Positions 25,829 to 34,749 of a stretch of DNA of 64,000 nt are shown piece after piece (the first letter of the stretch is position 1; each line of letters opens with the position of its first letter). The notes under the pieces are model-generated. The model was given only the letters and a program-made list of their open reading frames with translations, searched no databases and had not been told where the DNA came from. Source of the DNA: JBBQNY01 sp038255255 (GTDB lineage: Bacteria > Pseudomonadota > Gammaproteobacteria > Xanthomonadales > Ahniellaceae); contig JBBSLL010000003.1 in the NCBI GenBank assembly GCA_038255255.1, positions 99,499 through 163,498 of the forward strand, in the 5' to 3' direction. The translations under genes and the position numbers were made by a program.

Positions 25829-26847
25829 GCGCGACGCTCACGATCGAATCGATACACGTCGACTATCCGGCAGGCAAAGGCGTCTCCAGGGTGGTCGATG
25901 GCCTGTCGCTGACATTGGCGCCTGGCGAGATCGGCTGCCTGCTCGGCGCGTCCGGCTGCGGCAAGACCACCGTGCTGCGCGCCATTGCCGGCTTCGAACC
26001 GCTCGCCGGCGGTCGCATTGCGCTCGACGCGCTCGAAGTCGCCGGGCCCGGCGTCGACCTTCCCGCGGAATCGCGTCGGGTCGGCATGATGTTCCAGGAT
26101 TACGCGCTTTTCCCCCACTTGGACGCCGCGCGCAACGTAGGGTTCGGCCTGTTTCGATCGACGCGCGAAGCACAAGCACGGCGCGTGCGCGAAATGCTCG
26201 ACTTCGTGGGGCTGGCGGGTTCGTCTGCCGCCTATCCACACGAACTTTCGGGCGGACAACAGCAGCGCGTCGCATTGGCACGCGCCCTCGCCCCTGGCCC
26301 CGCCGTGCTGCTGCTCGACGAACCGCTGTCTGGCCTGGACGCCGTCACCCGCCAGCGGCTGATGCACGATCTTCGAGGTCTGCTGAAGTCATCCGGAACC
26401 ACTGTCCTCATGGTTACGCATGACCAGGACGAGGCTTTCGCCATCGCCGATCGCATCGGCGTGATGAGCGAGGGCCGGATTGCACAGTGGGCGGATGCCA
26501 AGACCCTTTATGCCAGACCTTCCGATCGATTCGTCGCCGGATTCATTGGCGAAGGCGAGTGGATTTCCGGCGCAACGCTCGGACTGTCCAGGCCGGACCA
26601 GGTACTGCTGCGCCCGCACCAGCTGCGCGCGAGCGCTCAGGGAACACTGCGCGCCACGCTGGTCGCCATGTCGTTCCGCGGCCCGCATTACCGCGGCAGC
26701 GTGCGCTTCCCGTCAGGGGAGATCGCTGCAATGGACCTCGAGGAACGCGATCTGGTTGCGGTGGGCGAATCCCTTACCGTCGACTTCGTCGGCGGAGATA
26801 CCCTCTTTTCAGACTCGATCGGAGCCCGTGTACCGGTTCTCAAATGA
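25825..26847 (+). CDS. Fe(III) ABC transporter ATP-binding protein (FbpC-like)
   Basis: A 340-residue ATPase: Walker A GASGCGKTT (41-49), Q-loop in MMFQDYALFPHL, signature LSGGQQQRVALARAL, Walker B VLLLDEPLSGLDA, and switch His in LMVTHDQDEAF. A C-terminal TOBE-type domain (about 245-340) is present. It energises the permease encoded directly upstream, with which it overlaps by four bases. Its TGA stop lies inside the Fur-like element that precedes the receptor gene. Confidence 0.94.
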   Translation: MSATLTIESIHVDYPAGKGVSRVVDGLSLTLAPGEIGCLLGASGCGKTTVLRAIAGFEPLAGGRIALDALEVAGPGVDLPAESRRVGMMFQDYALFPHLDAARNVGFGLFRSTREAQARRVREMLDFVGLAGSSAAYPHELSGGQQQRVALARALAPGPAVLLLDEPLSGLDAVTRQRLMHDLRGLLKSSGTTVLMVTHDQDEAFAIADRIGVMSEGRIAQWADAKTLYARPSDRFVAGFIGEGEWISGATLGLSRPDQVLLRPHQLRASAQGTLRATLVAMSFRGPHYRGSVRFPSGEIAAMDLEERDLVAVGESLTVDFVGGDTLFSDSIGARVPVLK

Positions 26848-26866
26848 GAATGGTTCGTGTTATCGT
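26838..26866 (+). promoter_or_regulatory. Second, weaker Fur-like element before the TonB-dependent receptor
   Basis: The 15 bases at 26838-26852 (TCTCAAATGAGAATG) are identical to 22973-22987 in the Fur-controlled promoter. The second half-site diverges (GTTCGTG instead of ATTATCA), so affinity is probably lower. The element overlaps the stop of the ATPase gene. Confidence 0.6.
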
Positions 26867-26895
26867 TTGCGTCCGTTAAGTTTTGCGAGTCTTTC

Positions 26896-29049
26896 ATGGT
26901 CCCGTTTCGCCCGACCCTGCTCGTAATTGGCATTGCGGCAGCCCTGTTCGCAAGCCAGACAGCCACCGCTTCCGAGGCTGAAGATCCAGCATCCCTCGTG
27001 GTCGCTGCATTGCGCACCACTGAACTTCCGAGCGTGGTGGTCGAAGGGGAAGCGGAGACGGACCGGACTATCCAGGGACCCTTTCTCCCGGACGTGGTCG
27101 GCGAGTCCATCAACGCGGGCAAGAAGACCACCGTGATCGATCTGGACACCATTCCACAGGTCAACGCCGCCAACTATCGACAGGCGCTCATCCAGACTCC
27201 AGGCCTGGTTCTGAGCGAGGAAACCTCGCCACTGCTCAGCATCGGCTACCGCGGACTCGAACCGCACCGCACGCAGTACACGCAAGTCCTGAAGGACGGT
27301 ATCCCGATCCACGCCGATCAGTTCGGCTACCCCGAGGCCTACTACGTACCGCCGCTCGAAACGGTCGACCGCATCGAGTTCATCCGCGGCGGCGCGTCCC
27401 TTATGTACGGGCCGCAGCCCGGCGGCGCGCTCAATTTCGTGACGCATCGGCCGCGTATCGACCGCGATTTCGGAGGCGGAGCGACCGCCACCATCGGTGA
27501 TGACGGAGCCTGGTCGACTTTCGCCTATGTCGACGGCACGCGTGACCGCGTCGGGTACTACGCCTACTACAACCACCGCGAGACCGACGGCTTCCGCACC
27601 TCCAACAGTGACGTAGATCTTGACGCATACAACCTCACGCTCGCGCTCGACGCGGACGGCCCGACTCGCTGGTTCGCGACGCTCGAAAGCTATCGCGAGG
27701 AACACGGCGAACCGGGGGGACTGACGCTCGGCACCGGGTCCAACGACGTGAACTACAACACCGACCGCGATGCCAGTTCGCGACTGTTCGACCGGTTCGA
27801 ACTCGATCGCGACGCGGTCACAGTGACGTTTGAACAGGACCTCGACATGGGCCAGTTCAGCGTGCGCGCGTGGGCGGTGGACTACCGGCGCCACAGCCGC
27901 CGTCAGCGCGGCGGCGGCTTCGGTTCGCGACCGGTCGGAGCGAATGCCGCCACCAACGACATCGAGACCCAGGAATTCGATACCTTCGGCATCGAGGGGC
28001 GCTATCGCCGCGACTGGGGTACCGATGGGCAGCATGTGTTGGCCGCCGGCGTCCAGTACTTCACTACCGATTCGCCCCGCACTGACGTGCGCGGTTCGAG
28101 CGCCAATGCAACGTCGGGAGCGCTGCGCATCGCGTCGCAGCGCGACGTGAGCTACGCACCCGTATTTGTCGAGAACCTGTTTCGTTTCGGGCGCTTCGGA
28201 ATCACGCCCGGAGTGCGTCTGGAGAACTACGAGCAGGAAGTCGAGGCCACGTTCGTCAACCCGGCCGGGCCATCGCGATCGCGCAAGGAGGACAATTCCG
28301 TCGCGTTGTTCGGCCTGGGGGCGTATTACGACTGGACGCCGGCCACGCGCTTCTACGCCAACGCATCGGAAAGCTACCGTCCGGTCATCTTCACCGAGTC
28401 TGTGCCGAACAGCACGACCACGGTGGTGGCCGGGGACCTCGAGGAAGGCACCTCCTGGCAGACCGACCTAGGCGTGCGACACGAATCGCCGGCCGGACTG
28501 GTGTTCGACGCCAGCGTGTTCTACTCGAAGTTCCGCGACAAGGTGGGTGGTGCAGGCACACCCAGCGATCCGATCCGCAATATCGGCGAGATCGAATATC
28601 GCGGCATCGAGGCTGCCGTCCTCTACGACGTACTGGCCGACCGCGACAACGGTGACCGGCTCAATGTCCTGCTCAACGTCACGCTACTCGACGCGGAGAT
28701 CACGCGCGATTCCAACCCTGCAAGGGTCGGCAATGCGCCGCAATACGCACCCGACAGCATCGTCCGCACGGGGCTGGTCTATTCACGCGGTGCGGATCGA
28801 AAGATTGCCCTGCTCGGGACGTTCGTCAGCGACGCGTTCGCGGACGATGCGAACTCGGTCAGCCGATTCATCCCGTCCTACAAGGTGTGGGACCTGACGG
28901 CGGAGTGGCGACTGGGTGAGAGTCGCTATGCCCTGCTCGGCGGCGTCAACAACCTGTTCGACGAGGACTACTACAGCCGCATCCGCAACGATGGCATCGA
29001 TCCTGCGCCCGGCCGCAACGTCTACTTCGGCGTTCGCGGAGAATTCTGA
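26896..29049 (+). CDS. TonB-dependent outer-membrane receptor, FecA-like
   Basis: A 717-residue outer-membrane protein. A signal peptide (ending near TATA) is followed by a plug domain (about 45-190): ANYRQALIQTPGLVLSEE, SIGYRGLEPHRTQYTQVLKDG, EFIRGGASLMYGPQPGGALNFVT. The rest is a beta-barrel ending in NVYFGVRGEF with a terminal Phe. Plug and barrel resemble the ferric-citrate FecA group, but substrate cannot be assigned from sequence alone. I chose ATG 26896 because it gives a clean signal peptide; the upstream GTG at 26857 lies in the Fur-like element. It probably delivers iron to the binding protein encoded at 23065. Confidence 0.92.
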   Translation: MVPFRPTLLVIGIAAALFASQTATASEAEDPASLVVAALRTTELPSVVVEGEAETDRTIQGPFLPDVVGESINAGKKTTVIDLDTIPQVNAANYRQALIQTPGLVLSEETSPLLSIGYRGLEPHRTQYTQVLKDGIPIHADQFGYPEAYYVPPLETVDRIEFIRGGASLMYGPQPGGALNFVTHRPRIDRDFGGGATATIGDDGAWSTFAYVDGTRDRVGYYAYYNHRETDGFRTSNSDVDLDAYNLTLALDADGPTRWFATLESYREEHGEPGGLTLGTGSNDVNYNTDRDASSRLFDRFELDRDAVTVTFEQDLDMGQFSVRAWAVDYRRHSRRQRGGGFGSRPVGANAATNDIETQEFDTFGIEGRYRRDWGTDGQHVLAAGVQYFTTDSPRTDVRGSSANATSGALRIASQRDVSYAPVFVENLFRFGRFGITPGVRLENYEQEVEATFVNPAGPSRSRKEDNSVALFGLGAYYDWTPATRFYANASESYRPVIFTESVPNSTTTVVAGDLEEGTSWQTDLGVRHESPAGLVFDASVFYSKFRDKVGGAGTPSDPIRNIGEIEYRGIEAAVLYDVLADRDNGDRLNVLLNVTLLDAEITRDSNPARVGNAPQYAPDSIVRTGLVYSRGADRKIALLGTFVSDAFADDANSVSRFIPSYKVWDLTAEWRLGESRYALLGGVNNLFDEDYYSRIRNDGIDPAPGRNVYFGVRGEF

Positions 29050-29798
29050 GGGCCGTTGCAATCGGCAGCGTCGATGCTGAGGGACTGAAGCACCGTGCCG
29101 CGAGGGTCCTGCACAAATGCCGTCACTCCCCATGGCCCGGTTTCCGCAGGGAAATCAATCTCCCGCGAAATGGGCGAATCGCCGAACTTCCACGGGCCGA
29201 GGAGTTCACGCACCACACGGTCGTGCCGAAGTGTCTTGCCGCGGTTCTCGCCGGCTCGCACCTCGGTCGATCGCGCGTCCACATGGCGCGCCAACCACAG
29301 TTGCGCGCCCGCAACCGCGCCGCCAACCGGAGCAGCACCAAGCACTGCGTGCCACCCGGAGGGGCCTTCGACCAGGCGTAGCGATAGTGCCGAGCGCGCT
29401 GGCCGCTGCGCCTCCCGCAAGGATTCGCTCCATGCAGCGTCGCGGTGCCACGCCACGCGGGTGTCCTCTCCAACCATCACCTGGGGCGTGTACACCGTAC
29501 GTTCGCCCGCCGATGCGACCCGGAGTCGCTGTCGCTCGGCGAACTCCGCCGAACCGAATGGATCGGGCCAGCCCAGGTCGTCCCAGTAATCCACGTGAAA
29601 CGCCAGGAAGTTCGCGTCGCCCTTGTCGAAACGGCCGGACAGCCAGCGATCGGCCGGGGGGCAGCTGCTGCAGCCCTCCGAGGTATACATCTCGACCAAC
29701 GGCGTGACCCGGGGCCCGCTGCTCGCAGCGCAAGCACGAGTCTCCACGGCCGCGGCAGCCGTGCCTGCAAACATCACCATCAGCAGCACTGCCTTCAT
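29022..29798 (-). CDS. DUF1223 family exported thiol protein
   Basis: A 258-residue protein starting at ATG 29798, with a signal peptide (MKAVLLMVMFAGTAAAA). The mature N-terminus has the DUF1223 motif PLVEMYTSEGCSSCPPADRWL, a thioredoxin-like CxxC, then LAFHVDYWDDLGWPDPF and YTPQVMVGED. Family members are periplasmic thioredoxin-fold proteins of unknown role. Start and upstream stop (29803) are four bases apart, so it is co-transcribed with the EAL gene. Its 3' end overlaps the convergent receptor gene by 28 bases. Confidence 0.9.
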   Translation of the reverse strand: MKAVLLMVMFAGTAAAAVETRACAASSGPRVTPLVEMYTSEGCSSCPPADRWLSGRFDKGDANFLAFHVDYWDDLGWPDPFGSAEFAERQRLRVASAGERTVYTPQVMVGEDTRVAWHRDAAWSESLREAQRPARSALSLRLVEGPSGWHAVLGAAPVGGAVAGAQLWLARHVDARSTEVRAGENRGKTLRHDRVVRELLGPWKFGDSPISREIDFPAETGPWGVTAFVQDPRGTVLQSLSIDAADCNGPQNSPRTPK

Positions 29799-29802
29799 CG
29801 GA

Positions 29803-31104
29803 TCACTCCGCCAGCGCATTGTCGTAGTTGTTGAGCCATAACACGAACTCCCGCTGCGCCATCGGCTTGCCGAACAGATATCCCTGCGCAGAATCGCAGC
29901 CGATGCGCTTGAGCGCGTGCAGCGTGGTCTCGTCTTCGACTCCCTCGGCGGCAACGGTCAATCCGAAGCGGTGCGCCAGGTCGACGATCAGCTGTGTGAC
30001 GTCGGCGCTCGCAGGGTCCGTGAGCAGCGAGGACACGAAGGACCTGTCGACCTTCAGTTCATCCGCCGGAATGTTCTTGAAGTACGCAAGGCACGAATAG
30101 CCCGTTCCGAAATCGTCGATGGAGATCCGCACACCCATGTCGCGCAGCCGCGCCAGCACTGGAAAGGCGTGCTCGGTATCCATCAGCGAGCTCTCGGTGA
30201 GTTCCAGGACGAGCTGCACGTGCTCCGAGTTCCAGAGGTTGAGCGATGCCTCCACGAGTTCCGGAAGGTCATGCTGGGTGGCGAGCACGCCAGGCAGGTT
30301 CACGGACACGCTCAGTTTGCCTTTGCCCGAAGCCCACTGGCTCGCCTGGCGCATGGCGGTGTTGAGCGCCCAGATGGTCAGCTTCTTGATCTGCCCGATG
30401 CGTTCCGCGACCGGGATGAAGACGCTGGGCGAAACCAGCCCGCGGGACGGACTGTTCCACCGCATCAGCGCTTCAGCGCCCATCGGACGGAGGTCCGACA
30501 GGCGCACCTGCGGCTGGTAATGCATCACCATCTCGCCGCGATCGATGGCGCCGGCGAGCTGCAATTCCAGATCCCACAATTCCGAAATGTCCATGTCCGG
30601 CACGGAGTCGGGAGCGAACGCGTGGCGCAGGCTGGCGAGCCTCGCGCGTAGAATCGCAGCTTCGGCCCGACGCAGCAGGATATCCGGGTGACTGGCGTGC
30701 AGCGGGCAGAGTGCCGCGCCGATCGTCGCGGTCACCTTGATGGAATGGTCACTGGACTTTAAGGGCACCTCGAGCAGCCGGAAAGCCTTCTGGATGGCGA
30801 GCTCCACGTGTCCCTTGTTCATCACGCCGCGCAGGATGAGGCCAAACCGGTTGTCACCGATGCGAGCGACGTAGTCGGTTGCGCGTGCCACCGCCAGCAG
30901 CTGACGGCTCACATGCATCAGTACCTGGTCGCCAACCTCGAATCCGTACGCACCGTTGATCTGGGCGAATCGATCCACGTCGACCACCAGCAAGGCTACC
31001 GAACTGCGCTTCTCTACGGCGTGCGCGACAAGACGCTTGAGCAGGGAAAAAAAGGCCCGCCGATTGCGCAGACCGGTGACTTCGTCCTCCACACCCGTCG
31101 TCAA
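29803..31104 (-). CDS. Degenerate GGDEF plus intact EAL domain protein (probable c-di-GMP phosphodiesterase)
   Basis: A 433-residue cytosolic protein. Residues 1-165 are a GGDEF domain opening with DEVTGLRNRRAFF; the active-site loop reads IGDNRF instead of GGDEF, so cyclase activity is unlikely. The EAL domain (about 175-430) keeps all expected catalytic residues: EALMRW, SVNLPG, ELTESSLM, IDDFGTGYS, LKVDRSFV, AAEGVEDE and QGYLFGKP. It should hydrolyse c-di-GMP to pGpG. There is no membrane or sensory domain. Start is TTG 31104, four bases after the HD-GYP stop; a GTG at 31092 is possible. Confidence 0.9.
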   Translation of the reverse strand: MTTGVEDEVTGLRNRRAFFSLLKRLVAHAVEKRSSVALLVVDVDRFAQINGAYGFEVGDQVLMHVSRQLLAVARATDYVARIGDNRFGLILRGVMNKGHVELAIQKAFRLLEVPLKSSDHSIKVTATIGAALCPLHASHPDILLRRAEAAILRARLASLRHAFAPDSVPDMDISELWDLELQLAGAIDRGEMVMHYQPQVRLSDLRPMGAEALMRWNSPSRGLVSPSVFIPVAERIGQIKKLTIWALNTAMRQASQWASGKGKLSVSVNLPGVLATQHDLPELVEASLNLWNSEHVQLVLELTESSLMDTEHAFPVLARLRDMGVRISIDDFGTGYSCLAYFKNIPADELKVDRSFVSSLLTDPASADVTQLIVDLAHRFGLTVAAEGVEDETTLHALKRIGCDSAQGYLFGKPMAQREFVLWLNNYDNALAE

Positions 31105-31108
31105 GGCC

Positions 31109-32356
31109 CTAGTCCAGGAACAGTTCGGTGGGGTCTATGCCGAATGCGCCGCGCGGCAGGCCCGACCGGATGTTGAGTGGGCGCTGGTGCGCGTCCTCCA
31201 GCACTTCGGCCAGGTCCAGCACGCGGAACTCGGGAAGCGCCACCTTGTTCTCATCCAGCAACAACATGACGCACGGACGCAAGCGCTTGAGAGTCAAAAA
31301 CGACATCACCACGCCTACGGTTCCGTCGGTCAGTTCCACCAGCGAACCGGTCGGATAGATGCCGCTCGTAGCGATGAACTGTTCGACCAATTCGGCCTGG
31401 AACAGCTTGTCGCGGCACTGGTAAAGCTCCATCACAGCCTGGTGCGGCGAACGGCTCGCGGCATACGGCCTGACGCTCGTCATCGCGTCGTAGCTGTCGA
31501 TGAGCCCCAGCATGCGCGCAAAGATCGGTATCTCGGTGCCCCGCAGACCCTGCGGATAGCCGCTGCCGTCGTGGCGCTCGTGGTGGTATCTCACGATTTC
31601 ATAGATCGCATGGGAAATGCCGGGCGACTCGAGGACGATCCTGGAGCTCTCGGCGACGTGACTGCGCAACACTTCGGTCTCGCAGGATGTGAGCGGCGGC
31701 CGCTTGTCGAGCAGTGACTTCTCCACTCGCGTCTTGCCGACATCCAGAAGCAGGCCACCGAGAGCGAGGTCGCGCAGATCGTGCTTCTCGAGGCCGAGGT
31801 GCCGTCCGAACGTGGCCGCCCAGACTGAGCACCCCATCGCATGCTGGTAGTTGTAGTCGCCCGCGCGGCGCAGCTCCATGAGCCAGGGGAACGCCGCGGG
31901 ATTGCGGGTGATCGAATCGATCATCGTATCGACGCCTTCCGAGAGACGACCGAGATCGAGCTTCCCGCCGGCCTTGAGGTCGCGCATGACCTCGCTGATG
32001 CCCGTCTCCAGTTCCGCGTGCGCGCCCTGGGCGTTGACGAGTTCGGTGTCGAAGTCGGTTGCGAGCTGCCAGCGCGTACGCCGCAGACCTTCGATCTCGT
32101 CTTCATCGCGCGCACGCCGGACGACCGCATCTTCCTCGAAGTCGACGTGGCGCAAGCCCGGGGACAGACCGCGATTGCCATCCACGTAAACGAAAGTGCA
32201 CAGCCGTTGCAGCCGGTTCAATTCTTCGTCCGAATTGATCAGCACGCCTTCAAGTGGGAAGCCGCTGCCCATCCACGGACGATCCAGTCGCGAGACGAAC
32301 ATGCCAAGTTGCAACCCCAGGACGCTGATCCTGAATTCCTGCGTGCCGGCTTTCAT
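31109..32356 (-). CDS. HD-GYP domain protein with DUF3391-like N-terminus, HD motif degenerate
   Basis: A 415-residue protein. The N-terminus (1-80: LGLQLGMFVSRLDRPW, VYVDGNRG) matches the DUF3391-type region that precedes many HD-GYP domains. The HD-GYP core keeps YQHAMGCSVWA, SHVAESSRIV, YHHERHDGSGYPQGLRG (the GYP motif) and IDSYDAMTS. The HD doublet itself reads LLLDVGK instead of LLHDIGK, so the metal-binding His is lost. The enzyme may therefore be impaired as a c-di-GMP phosphodiesterase, or act as a binding protein. It is followed after four bases by the GGDEF/EAL gene. Confidence 0.88.
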   Translation of the reverse strand: MKAGTQEFRISVLGLQLGMFVSRLDRPWMGSGFPLEGVLINSDEELNRLQRLCTFVYVDGNRGLSPGLRHVDFEEDAVVRRARDEDEIEGLRRTRWQLATDFDTELVNAQGAHAELETGISEVMRDLKAGGKLDLGRLSEGVDTMIDSITRNPAAFPWLMELRRAGDYNYQHAMGCSVWAATFGRHLGLEKHDLRDLALGGLLLDVGKTRVEKSLLDKRPPLTSCETEVLRSHVAESSRIVLESPGISHAIYEIVRYHHERHDGSGYPQGLRGTEIPIFARMLGLIDSYDAMTSVRPYAASRSPHQAVMELYQCRDKLFQAELVEQFIATSGIYPTGSLVELTDGTVGVVMSFLTLKRLRPCVMLLLDENKVALPEFRVLDLAEVLEDAHQRPLNIRSGLPRGAFGIDPTELFLD

Positions 32357-32526
32357 AAAGCTGCATTCCCCCTCAGACCGACAACATAGCTAAACACGCG
32401 GGGTCCCGTCACCCGGTTTTTGTCGCGCTCAGTTGGTCTGCGCGCCCGGAGTGCAGGAATTCAGCCAGGTGCTATCGGGGCAGTTCTCGAGTCTGGGCCA
32501 CAGCAACGGGAACGGGAACGCCGGGA

Positions 32527-33102
32527 CTAGTCACGGACCCGAACAATCGCGCCTGAATTGTCGAGGTCGCGTATCAGGCGATTCACCAGGTTGGCAATGA
32601 GCGTTGCTTCGGCACTATCCGGCCCGAGTGCATCTGGAGTCCCGACGCTCCACGCGGTATCGAAATCACCGGCGTACCGGAAGGCATGCGTCGAAATGCC
32701 ATCCCGATACACGATGGCAGTCAACCGATGCGTGTGGCGTCCGCCGGTTACCGATACCGACGCGCCCACGCCACTCCGCCTGCCGCCTGCAGCTGCCCCC
32801 ACGGAACTGAAGGAGTCGTCGCTCAAGCGCTCGAGCGTCAGATCGACCACTGTGCGCGAGGGCACATCGTCGCCGAACGCGACGAAGGCATCACTGGCGG
32901 CGAGCACACGCACCATTGCGTCCAGCCGGTCGAAATAGCGGGGCGACACGGGAACGTTGCGATTGATGGTGACGCGCACGGGTTCGAAACGGCCGTGCGT
33001 TGCGTCGAATGAATAGCTGAATGCCTCGATGGGGCGTGGTGCCGCGCAGGCCGCGACCAGGAGCGAAAGCGCACAGCCGACGAAGGTGATTTTCCAGCTC
33101 AC
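32527..33102 (-). CDS. Lipoprotein of unknown function
   Basis: A 191-residue protein with a lipoprotein signal: hydrophobic stretch and lipobox LVAAC, lipidated Cys19. The mature part shows beta-rich stretches (VRVTINRNVPVSP, TVVDLTLERL) and a Gly/Ser-rich loop (about 100-117). No family is recognised. The start is GTG 33102 with AGAGGA six bases upstream. It lies between the DksA-like gene (57 bases upstream) and the c-di-GMP operon. Confidence 0.75.
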   Translation of the reverse strand: MSWKITFVGCALSLLVAACAAPRPIEAFSYSFDATHGRFEPVRVTINRNVPVSPRYFDRLDAMVRVLAASDAFVAFGDDVPSRTVVDLTLERLSDDSFSSVGAAAGGRRSGVGASVSVTGGRHTHRLTAIVYRDGISTHAFRYAGDFDTAWSVGTPDALGPDSAEATLIANLVNRLIRDLDNSGAIVRVRD

Positions 33103-33159
33103 GACGATCCTCTCTCTGCGTCCGCCACGCTCGCACAGCTTCGCCGACCCGGTGAAGGC

Positions 33160-33426
33160 TCAGCGCAGCTGGCTGTCCTTGCTGCCGCGCCGGTTATAGC
33201 CGCCGGCAGGCCCCTGCTCGCGGTCGTGTTCTTCCTGGCACGCGACGCACAGGCGTACGCCGGGCAAAGCGATTCGGCGCGCCTCGGGAATCGGGGCTTC
33301 GCATTCGGCGCAGTGCTCGAGTCCGGGTCCCTGCGGGAGCTGGCTGCGCGCCCGCTTGATCGCGTCCTGGATCGTCGCATCGATCTGGTCCTGTACCGCG
33401 CCATCACCCGCCCAACCGGTCGCCAC
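33160..33426 (-). CDS. DksA/TraR-type zinc finger protein
   Basis: An 88-residue protein with a short helical N-terminus and a C4 zinc finger: CAEC at about 39-42 and CVAC at 60-63, with the family pattern GLEHCAECEAPIPEARRIALPG. This is the small TraR/DksA (YbiI-like) class, which lacks the long DksA coiled coil. Full DksA modulates RNA polymerase; what the short forms do is not settled. GTG 33426 is chosen because GGAGG lies five bases upstream; the GTG at 33432 overlaps that site. Confidence 0.85.
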   Translation of the reverse strand: MATGWAGDGAVQDQIDATIQDAIKRARSQLPQGPGLEHCAECEAPIPEARRIALPGVRLCVACQEEHDREQGPAGGYNRRGSKDSQLR

Positions 33427-33579
33427 GTGCACCTCCGTCGTTACGCGAACTCCTTCGACCGATCATAACGGCGCATCCAGAAGTGGGCCCGGGGCGCCGT
33501 ATGCCACCGTTCACGAAGTGACGCCGCAACACCCACTTGTGTCGACGGTGTAATCCGCAAATCCCGGCGTAGCGTGCGC

Positions 33580-34710
33580 ATGCCAATCCGGCTTATTCTT
33601 CAACTTCGATTCCCTGCGCTCGCAGCCGTGCCGAAAGCAGTACTGACCAGTCCCGGAGCCCCTTCGGCGACGCGACTGCAGTCGCTTCCGAAGCGCACCT
33701 ATCGATTCCGCGTACTGGGCATGGGGCTCGCTGCGCTGCCGTTGATTGCCGTGTTGCGGGAGCTCGACGCGGGCTGGCTATCGTGGCTCTGGGTCACGTT
33801 GACCTGCCTGGTGTGGCCGCACGTCGCCTACTTCATCGCGCGCCGCAGCCCGGATCCCTTTCGTGCGGAACTCCGCAACTTCGTGATCGACTCGCTGTTC
33901 GCCGGCAGCTGGGTGCCGATGATGCACTTCAACCTGCTGCCTTCCGTGATTCTGCTCACCGTGGTGACAGCGGACAAGGTCAACTCCGGCATCCGGGGAC
34001 TCTGGCTGCGCGCCCTACCCGGCATGGTTCTCGCCATTCTGGTCGGCGGTCTGCTCACCGGCTTCGCGATGCAGCCACAGACCAGCAACACGGTGCTTCT
34101 TGCCAGCTTGCCCATCCTCGTGATCCACACGCTTGCGGTGAGCCTCAGCAGCTACCGGCTGGTGCGCAAGGTCCAGCAGCAGAACATCACGCTGGACGAG
34201 ATCGCGCGCCTCGATGCGTTGACCGGGCTGGAAAGCCGTGGACACTGGCAGATGCACGCAGAAGAGCTGCTGGTGGCGCACCAGGTCGAAGGCCGCGACG
34301 CCACGTTGTTGCTGATCGACGTCGATCGCTTCAAGGAAATAAACGACAGATTCGGACATGCAACAGGCGACGACGTGCTGAGAGGCATTGCGGAGATCAT
34401 TCGCCGCGCAATGCCCGTCGGCAGTCATCCGGGCCGCCTGGGCGGTGACGAATTCGCTGCTGCGATGCCCAGCACGTTCACGGATGCGACAGTGGCTGCG
34501 GGAAGCATTCGTTCGAGCGTTGCGGCGCTGGTGTTCCCGCGCTTTCCCGGCCTGCGTTGTTCGATTTCCATCGGTTTGGCCGAAGCCCCGGAAGCGGGCC
34601 TGGACCTCCGCGAGTGGATGGAAGTCGCTGATCGCGCCATGTACCGCGACAAGGCCTCCCTGCGAACCGGGGCTCGGCACCCGGACGAGGTGTCAGTAAC
34701 ACCGCTGTGA
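33580..34710 (+). CDS. MASE2-GGDEF diguanylate cyclase
   Basis: A 376-residue inner-membrane protein. The N-terminal half (about 36-190) has the MASE2 pattern LPKRTYRFRVLGMGLAALPL and several transmembrane helices. The C-terminal GGDEF domain has the intact active site GGDEFAAAM, LLIDVDRFKEINDRFGH and a DALTGLESR opening, so it should make c-di-GMP from GTP, as AdrA/DgcC do. It has no clear allosteric RxxD five residues before GGDEF (SHPGRLGG). The start is uncertain: ATG 33580 or GTG 33574; neither has a good Shine-Dalgarno. Confidence 0.88.
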   Translation: MPIRLILQLRFPALAAVPKAVLTSPGAPSATRLQSLPKRTYRFRVLGMGLAALPLIAVLRELDAGWLSWLWVTLTCLVWPHVAYFIARRSPDPFRAELRNFVIDSLFAGSWVPMMHFNLLPSVILLTVVTADKVNSGIRGLWLRALPGMVLAILVGGLLTGFAMQPQTSNTVLLASLPILVIHTLAVSLSSYRLVRKVQQQNITLDEIARLDALTGLESRGHWQMHAEELLVAHQVEGRDATLLLIDVDRFKEINDRFGHATGDDVLRGIAEIIRRAMPVGSHPGRLGGDEFAAAMPSTFTDATVAAGSIRSSVAALVFPRFPGLRCSISIGLAEAPEAGLDLREWMEVADRAMYRDKASLRTGARHPDEVSVTPL

Positions 34711-34749
34711 CTTGCGCGGGAAGTGCTGAGGCGTCGATCTCGACCCGAT

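Noticed and set aside
32397..32526. Short minus-strand frame reading WPRLENCPDSTWLNSC
   Set aside because: It has a protein-like look but a stop shortly upstream and no start or ribosome site; too short to support.
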